Shown piece after piece: positions 6,994-9,823 of a stretch of DNA of 9,823 nt. Under the pieces are notes generated by a model. That model worked only from the letters and a program-made list of their open reading frames with translations. It made no database searches and had not been told where the DNA came from. This stretch comes from Coprothermobacterota bacterium (lineage in GTDB: Bacteria; Caldisericota; JANLFM01), in assembly GCA_026389415.1 (NCBI GenBank), contig JAPLHX010000241.1:1-9823 (forward strand). The letters run 5' to 3'. A program made the translations under genes and the position numbers. Every line of letters starts with the position of its first letter. Within the stretch, counting starts at the first letter, position 1.

Positions 6994-7180
6994 GGTCGGC
7001 GCAGACCTCCCAGGCGCCCGCAACGCAAGGTTTGCGCGTCCGTTAGCGCGGACGTTGCTGCCTGTTTGGGAACCAAGAAGCCTCTAGAGTAGAGCGGGGA
7101 CAATCGATCCGCTCGCGCCACATGCATCTTCTATCCACCCGAAACCGGTTTCATCAGAATTACCGCGTTTCCTTCCTGCT

Positions 7181-7209
7181 ATTCTAGTCTGCGCAAGCGG
7201 TTGCAACAA
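7181..7209 (-). promoter_or_regulatory. Weak candidate promoter for the sensor kinase
   Basis: On the minus strand TTGTTG (7209-7204) and TAGAAT (7186-7181) are spaced by 17 bases, about 190 bases before ATG 6993. The -35 match is poor. Confidence 0.25.
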
Positions 7210-7420
7210 TCGGAAGCAAATGCCAGCGCGGGTAGTAGCGGTGAAAACCCATCATCTGTTGGCCCAGTGGCAGATTCGGGCCGGACTTGCTCAGTAGGCT
7301 GGTTGCCACAGGATTCTATCCCTATGATTGATGAAAGTGGAAACAGGACTGGAAATGGGTAGAGTGGTAGAGCCATTGACTCTGCACAATCAATCTTGCG
7401 CCGCTCGAATGCCGCTTGGG

Positions 7421-7429
7421 TGCTATCAT
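7421..7429 (+). promoter_or_regulatory. Extended -10 candidate before the dehydrogenase remnant
   Basis: TGCTATCAT matches the extended -10 pattern TGnTATnnT and lies about 47 bases before ATG 7476. No -35 box is needed in that class, but a chance match cannot be excluded. Confidence 0.25.
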
Positions 7430-7475
7430 CAGCAACAACTGGGTCGAATTCGTTAGGTAGAAGGAGAAGTTTGGT

Positions 7476-7565
7476 ATGAACATGCAAGGAACGGTGGCCA
7501 TTGTTACGGGAGCAGCCTCTGGGATCGGCAAGAGTGTTGACGAACGCTATGCTCCGTCATCGTAA
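7476..7565 (+). pseudogene. Truncated short-chain dehydrogenase/reductase (SDR), first 29 codons
   Basis: ATG 7476 follows AAGGAG (7461-7466) at a normal distance. The peptide runs MNMQGTVAIVTGAASGIGKS and then VDERYAPSS before a TAA. VAIVTGAASGIGK is the N-terminal NAD(P)-binding strand and TGxxxGxG loop of classical SDR enzymes, and DERYA fits the helix that normally follows (often AERYA). A full SDR has about 250 residues; the catalytic Ser-Tyr-Lys is absent and nothing similar continues in any frame downstream. The start signals are intact and the body is gone, so the gene was probably cut by the event that brought in the AT-rich DNA after about 7555. A functional short peptide is possible but unlikely. 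Confidence 0.7.
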
Positions 7566-7623
7566 ACCATCTGAGCGTTTACCGGAGATGACAATATGAT
7601 TGCTAGAGGGTTTCCGGTGTCAT
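7557..7623. repeat. Nested inverted repeats at the SDR break point
   Basis: GTAAAC (7562-7567) pairs with GTTTAC (7577-7582), extended by TCATC (7557-7561) with GATGA (7587-7591) across a small bulge. ATGACA (7588-7593) pairs with TGTCAT (7618-7623). They lie exactly where SDR similarity ends, which suggests a recombination or insertion scar, although short matches like these can occur by chance. Confidence 0.35.
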
Positions 7624-7657
7624 TCAATTCACCAATGATTGGCTATTCCATCGAAAA

Positions 7658-8272
7658 TTGTGGCATAGAATGAGAACTTCAATATTAGCTATCAGTGCCT
7701 TGGTTCTCGTAACCTTGGTTGGCTGTAGCACCGGAGCGCCTGCATCTCCAATTGCCCCGTCGACCGCTACACAGACTCCTCTATCGTCGGTGGCAGTTGA
7801 GCCGACCTTATTATCGCCAGCTACCATAACGCCAACTATCGAAAATGGGTTTTCAATCTATCTGCTTGCTCAGAATATACCTCCTGAACAACTCGCCATT
7901 CTCAGCCATCTTGAACTTGAAAATATACCTGTTCTGTCGATCAATGATATTGCTACCTACGCAAAAGCGACGCATGAAATTGAGCTGACCGCTTCTGGTT
8001 ATGAGCGAATTCACAGTTTATCTGTACCGACAAATGGAAGAGCGTTCGCAGTTTGTGTTAATGGTGATCCCATATATAGTGGTGCGTTTTGGGCTGGATA
8101 TTCTTCTCAAAGCTTTGATGGGATAGTAATTGACCCAATTTATGCGACAAAGGAACATCCTGTAATTCAAATCCAACTAGGTTATCCAGGACCAGCCTTT
8201 TTTCATGGGGATGATCCCAGGTCTGATCCTAGAATCTTGCAGGCCTTAGAACAAGCGGGCAAGCTGAAATGA
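7658..8272 (+). CDS. Lipoprotein of unknown function, probably on an integron-like cassette
   Basis: The likelier start is ATG 7670, 12 bases inside the longest frame (TTG 7658); no clear Shine-Dalgarno sequence is seen. From that ATG the leader MRTSILAISALVLVTLVGC ends in a lipobox LVGC, so Cys19 would be lipidated and the protein anchored outside the membrane. A Ser/Thr/Pro linker of about 40 residues leads to a compact domain of about 140 residues: GFSIYLLAQNIPPEQL, LSINDIATY, THEIELTASGYERI, GRAFAVCVNGDPIYSGAFW, SSQSFDGIVI, PGPAFFHGDDPRSDPRI. The strand order faintly recalls a SecD-type periplasmic subdomain, but no family can be named. The gene is visibly more AT-rich than the genes to its left, pointing to acquisition. 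An attC-like site begins 22 bases after its stop. Confidence 0.8.
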   Translation: MWHRMRTSILAISALVLVTLVGCSTGAPASPIAPSTATQTPLSSVAVEPTLLSPATITPTIENGFSIYLLAQNIPPEQLAILSHLELENIPVLSINDIATYAKATHEIELTASGYERIHSLSVPTNGRAFAVCVNGDPIYSGAFWAGYSSQSFDGIVIDPIYATKEHPVIQIQLGYPGPAFFHGDDPRSDPRILQALEQAGKLK

Positions 8273-8294
8273 TGACTGTGCAAAGAACAAAGCT

Positions 8295-8369
8295 GCCCAA
8301 CAAGTCGCTGCGCCCGACCGCTTCGCCTCGCTGCGCTTCGCTCGCTGCGGGTGAACTCCGCCGTTAGCC
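8295..8369 (+). repeat. Integron attC-like recombination site
   Basis: The site opens with GCCCAAC (8295-8301), matching the inverse core RYYYAAC, and closes with GTTAGCC (8363-8369), one base off the core GTTRRRY. Between them CGCCCG (8311-8316) and CGGGTG (8348-8353) pair completely with one G-T wobble, each separated from its core by exactly nine bases. That is the R-L / L-R layout of attC sites. The central loop consists of two near-identical copies of CGCTTCGCCTCGCTG (8319-8333, 8334-8347). At 75 bp the length is within the attC range. It sits just behind a gene on the same strand, as in a cassette. No integrase and no second clear attC are in the window. Confidence 0.6.
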
Positions 8370-8425
8370 GCATTGAAATCCATGGATTATGCGCACGATA
8401 TTGCCAGGGAAGGGGATAAACAGGT

Positions 8426-8893
8426 ATGACTCATAAAATAATCGGCATGGAGCACGATAAGAAGATTGCTCTTGTTGCGCACGACAATAAGAAGCGTGAT
8501 CTGGTGGAATGGGCAAAATTCAATCGAGTGCTCTTGGCTCACCACAAGCTATATGCAACAGGGACCACCGGCGAGATCTTGGAACAAGAGCTTGGCTTTA
8601 AAATCACCAAACTTCAGAGTGGACCCTTGGGCGGTGATCAGCAAATCGGCGCCAAGATCGCTGATAGCGAAATCGATTTTCTCATCTTTTTCTGGGATCC
8701 ACTCGAACCGCAGCCCCATGATCCCGATGTCAAGGCGCTCTTACGCATGGCGGTCGTTTGGAACATCCCCATTGCCTGCAATCGCTCTTCTGCGGATTTT
8801 ATGATTTCCTCTCCCTTGATGGATAGCAACTATGATCGTCTTGTGCCGGATTGCGATGTGTATCGAACCCGGAAGATAACCGGGGACGAATAA
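8426..8893 (+). CDS. mgsA: Methylglyoxal synthase
   Basis: The 155-residue protein matches the whole length of MgsA (152 residues in E. coli) and keeps the same numbering from ATG 8426. His19 and Asp20 lie in LVAHDNKKRD, Gly66 and Asp71 in SGPLGGDQQ, and His98 and Asp101 in PHDPDVKALLR. Asp71, His98 and Asp101 are the known active-site residues. The phosphate-binding loop YATGTTG and the strand FLIFFWDPL are also typical. The enzyme removes phosphate from dihydroxyacetone phosphate to give methylglyoxal, a cytoplasmic bypass of lower glycolysis when phosphate is short; the family is allosterically inhibited by phosphate. AAGGGG lies about 11 bases before the start. It stands 56 bases after the attC-like site, but no attC follows it, so it is more likely resident than a cassette. 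Confidence 0.95.
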   Translation: MTHKIIGMEHDKKIALVAHDNKKRDLVEWAKFNRVLLAHHKLYATGTTGEILEQELGFKITKLQSGPLGGDQQIGAKIADSEIDFLIFFWDPLEPQPHDPDVKALLRMAVVWNIPIACNRSSADFMISSPLMDSNYDRLVPDCDVYRTRKITGDE

Positions 8894-9002
8894 GCAGGAC
8901 AAAGTTCAATCGGGTTGGTCGAAGAAGACAAGTTGTAAAAAAGCATATTCAAGTGGCTAACACGCCGAATCCAACGAGTTCTGCGTCATGTCGTTCAAAT
9001 TG

Positions 9003-9333
9003 AATTGGGGACAGCCACTCATTTTATGTCTCTTTTCCCTGCATTGACGGGTCTGCCGGCTTCCCCTCTTACCGGTTTCATTTGAAACCGTTTCTATCGT
9101 TGACGAATCCTTCATCCCCCGAAAGTCGATTGACGAAGGAGTCCCGACGAACGGAGTTCTAAAAGTGACTTCTTGTCTCCGATCTGTTCCCGAAGCAGAC
9201 CATCGGATGCGAAAACCAGATCCTGGTTGCTGTGCCGGCATGGCAGGCGGCGCCGGACCAGGGGCAGCAGGTGGAAGTTTTAGTACGGTTCCTCTCCCTG
9301 GCTGTTAAGAATAATTAGTGGCTGTCCCCAATT
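9003..9333. mobile_element. MITE-like element bounded by 17-bp perfect inverted repeats
   Basis: AATTGGGGACAGCCACT (9003-9019) is repeated exactly in inverted orientation as AGTGGCTGTCCCCAATT (9317-9333), enclosing about 300 bases without a recognisable gene. Inside are a hairpin (CGGTTTC 9073-9079 with GAAACCG 9084-9090) and three copies of GACGAA (9102, 9132, 9146). Similar GGGGACAG strings are, from memory, found beside IS200-like/REP-associated transposase genes; no transposase is present here, so it would be non-autonomous. No target duplication is obvious. It ends 11 bases before the phosphatase stop codon. Confidence 0.55.
9073..9090. repeat. Hairpin inside the inverted-repeat element
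   Basis: Seven perfect pairs, CGGTTTC and GAAACCG, with a four-base ATTT loop. There is no T-run immediately after the stem that would make it a clear terminator. Confidence 0.5.
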
Positions 9334-9344
9334 TTCCATAACGG

Positions 9345-9823
9345 TTAGAATTGAGGAGCCGTGGCTGGCAGCTTCGTGGAATCGATGCCTTCGCACAGCG
9401 CGTTGTCCACCGTCAGGTTGCCCTGGGCGTCAAGCGTCACGGTCCAGATGGTGTCGTAGTCGCTCATTGGCCAAGATAACGCTGGGACTGGGTCGGGGTC
9501 GCTGCCGCCATAGCTCTGAAGGAGCGCAGTTATCAGCGGTGGATAGTGTGCGTGCTCCCACGCTACCAGCAAGGTTTGATTGGAGAGCGTGCCGCCGGTA
9601 AAGAAAAAGTCACTAGTGGCCTTGGCTACGCTTTGATCGGTCACCTCCATTCCCATAGTGAAGCCCGCGACCAGATAAAAGGGCAAATTATTGGCGATTG
9701 TATATGGCCAGACCGTTAGTGAGGGCCTGACATACGAAAAACTATTATTACCCAGAGTGAACGACTGTGCGGGGTCGATGGAATAAACCAGGTTGGGGCT
9801 GATTTTGCCGCGCAGAGCGTCCG
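9345..9823 (-). CDS. Histidine phosphatase superfamily protein, C-terminal part (N-terminus outside window)
   Basis: The frame is open to the window edge, giving about 158 residues. ALRGKISPNLVYSIDP and SFSYVRPSLTVWPYTIANNL fit the middle of the phosphoglycerate mutase-like fold, where many members read PDVIYAPDP...SYVRPLATIEP. TLLVAWEHAHYPPLITALL carries the second catalytic histidine (WEH), and SDYDTIWTVTLDAQGNLTV is the usual final strand. The N-terminal RHG catalytic motif would lie beyond the right edge. The family removes phosphate from small molecules or proteins via a phospho-histidine; the substrate is unknown. The TTG at 9686 is internal, because similarity extends upstream of it. 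The gene ends at 9345-9347, beside the inverted-repeat element. Confidence 0.8.
   Translation of the reverse strand, partial: DALRGKISPNLVYSIDPAQSFTLGNNSFSYVRPSLTVWPYTIANNLPFYLVAGFTMGMEVTDQSVAKATSDFFFTGGTLSNQTLLVAWEHAHYPPLITALLQSYGGSDPDPVPALSWPMSDYDTIWTVTLDAQGNLTVDNALCEGIDSTKLPATAPQF

Larger units (their letters stand above)
6994..7475. other. Intergenic region upstream of the sensor kinase and the dehydrogenase remnant
   Basis: No convincing gene is present. It holds an inverted repeat next to the kinase start (CGTCCG 7037-7042 with CGGACG 7049-7054) and a perfect 12-bp palindrome GAAACCGGTTTC (7141-7152). Weak promoter-like elements for both directions are also seen. The open frames here encode nothing recognisable. 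Confidence 0.5.
8894..9344. other. Intergenic region between mgsA and the histidine phosphatase
   Basis: The first 109 bases hold nothing recognisable. The rest is the inverted-repeat-bounded segment described separately. The open frames here do not resemble known proteins; one short frame ending near 9318 (containing NQILVAVPAWQAAPDQGQ) looks protein-like but has an upstream stop. Confidence 0.5.

Noticed and set aside
7452..7458. GTTAGGT as a possible core of a second attC or attI site
   Set aside because: No matching inverse core (RYYYAAC) and no foldable partner sequence upstream, so probably a chance match.
7179..7487. Minus-strand open frame of 102 codons upstream of the SDR remnant
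   Set aside because: No ribosome binding site or family resemblance; it overlaps the SDR start and promoter-like sequences.
8955..8961. GGCTAAC after mgsA as a possible inverted attC core
   Set aside because: It matches the complement of the upstream core but has no paired L boxes or partner within 140 bases.
8957..9241. Minus-strand open frame of 94 codons across the left inverted repeat
   Set aside because: It runs through the terminal repeat, has no ribosome binding site and resembles no transposase or other protein.
1..9823. tRNA, rRNA, CRISPR arrays, riboswitches and replication origins
   Set aside because: Looked for by eye on both strands; nothing with the expected repeats, folds or conserved cores was found.

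Overview
The window looks like accessory and surface-protein territory from a bacterium of the Chloroflexota (Anaerolineae-like). This placement is an inference. It rests on secreted proteins with Ser/Thr/Pro linkers ending in a membrane anchor and a cytoplasmic zinc ribbon, on moderately high GC, and on an HgcA-like corrinoid protein. No rRNA or tRNA gene was seen, so taxonomy cannot be fixed from this sequence alone.

Layout. Positions 1-377 (minus) hold the N-terminal part of an HgcA/CdhD-family corrinoid protein. It leaves the window just before the cap-helix motif that would show whether it is a mercury-methylation protein, and it carries a one-base frameshift. A divergent intergenic region follows, then two adjacent plus-strand paralogues (674-2151, itself frameshifted, and 2235-3950). 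Both are exported proteins with an LppM/DUF3153-like beta repeat, a low-complexity stalk, one transmembrane helix and a C-terminal zinc ribbon. On the minus strand, convergent with them, are a tandem GNAT acetyltransferase (4087-5139) and, upstream of it, a GAF-PAS-HisKA-HATPase sensor kinase (5243-6993). The kinase is also split by a one-base frameshift. The two probably form a transcription unit.

From about 7200 the sequence becomes patchwork. There is a 29-codon remnant of a short-chain dehydrogenase with an intact ribosome binding site (7476-7565), followed by an AT-rich lipoprotein gene of unknown function (7658/7670-8272). Directly behind it is a 75-bp integron attC-like site (8295-8369). 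An apparently intact methylglyoxal synthase gene, mgsA (8426-8893), comes next, then a 331-bp stretch bounded by perfect 17-bp inverted repeats (9003-9333). The C-terminal part of a histidine phosphatase (9345-9823, minus) runs off the right edge.

Reading of the whole. The left two thirds are envelope and signalling genes. The right third looks like a site of repeated insertion, with a broken gene, a cassette-like module and a MITE-like element. Three genes need one inserted G/C base to restore their frame. The shared pattern suggests sequencing error in short G/C runs, or less likely shared decay, and should be checked before any gene here is called a pseudogene. The best candidates for something undescribed are the paralogous zinc-ribbon surface proteins and the attC-linked lipoprotein.
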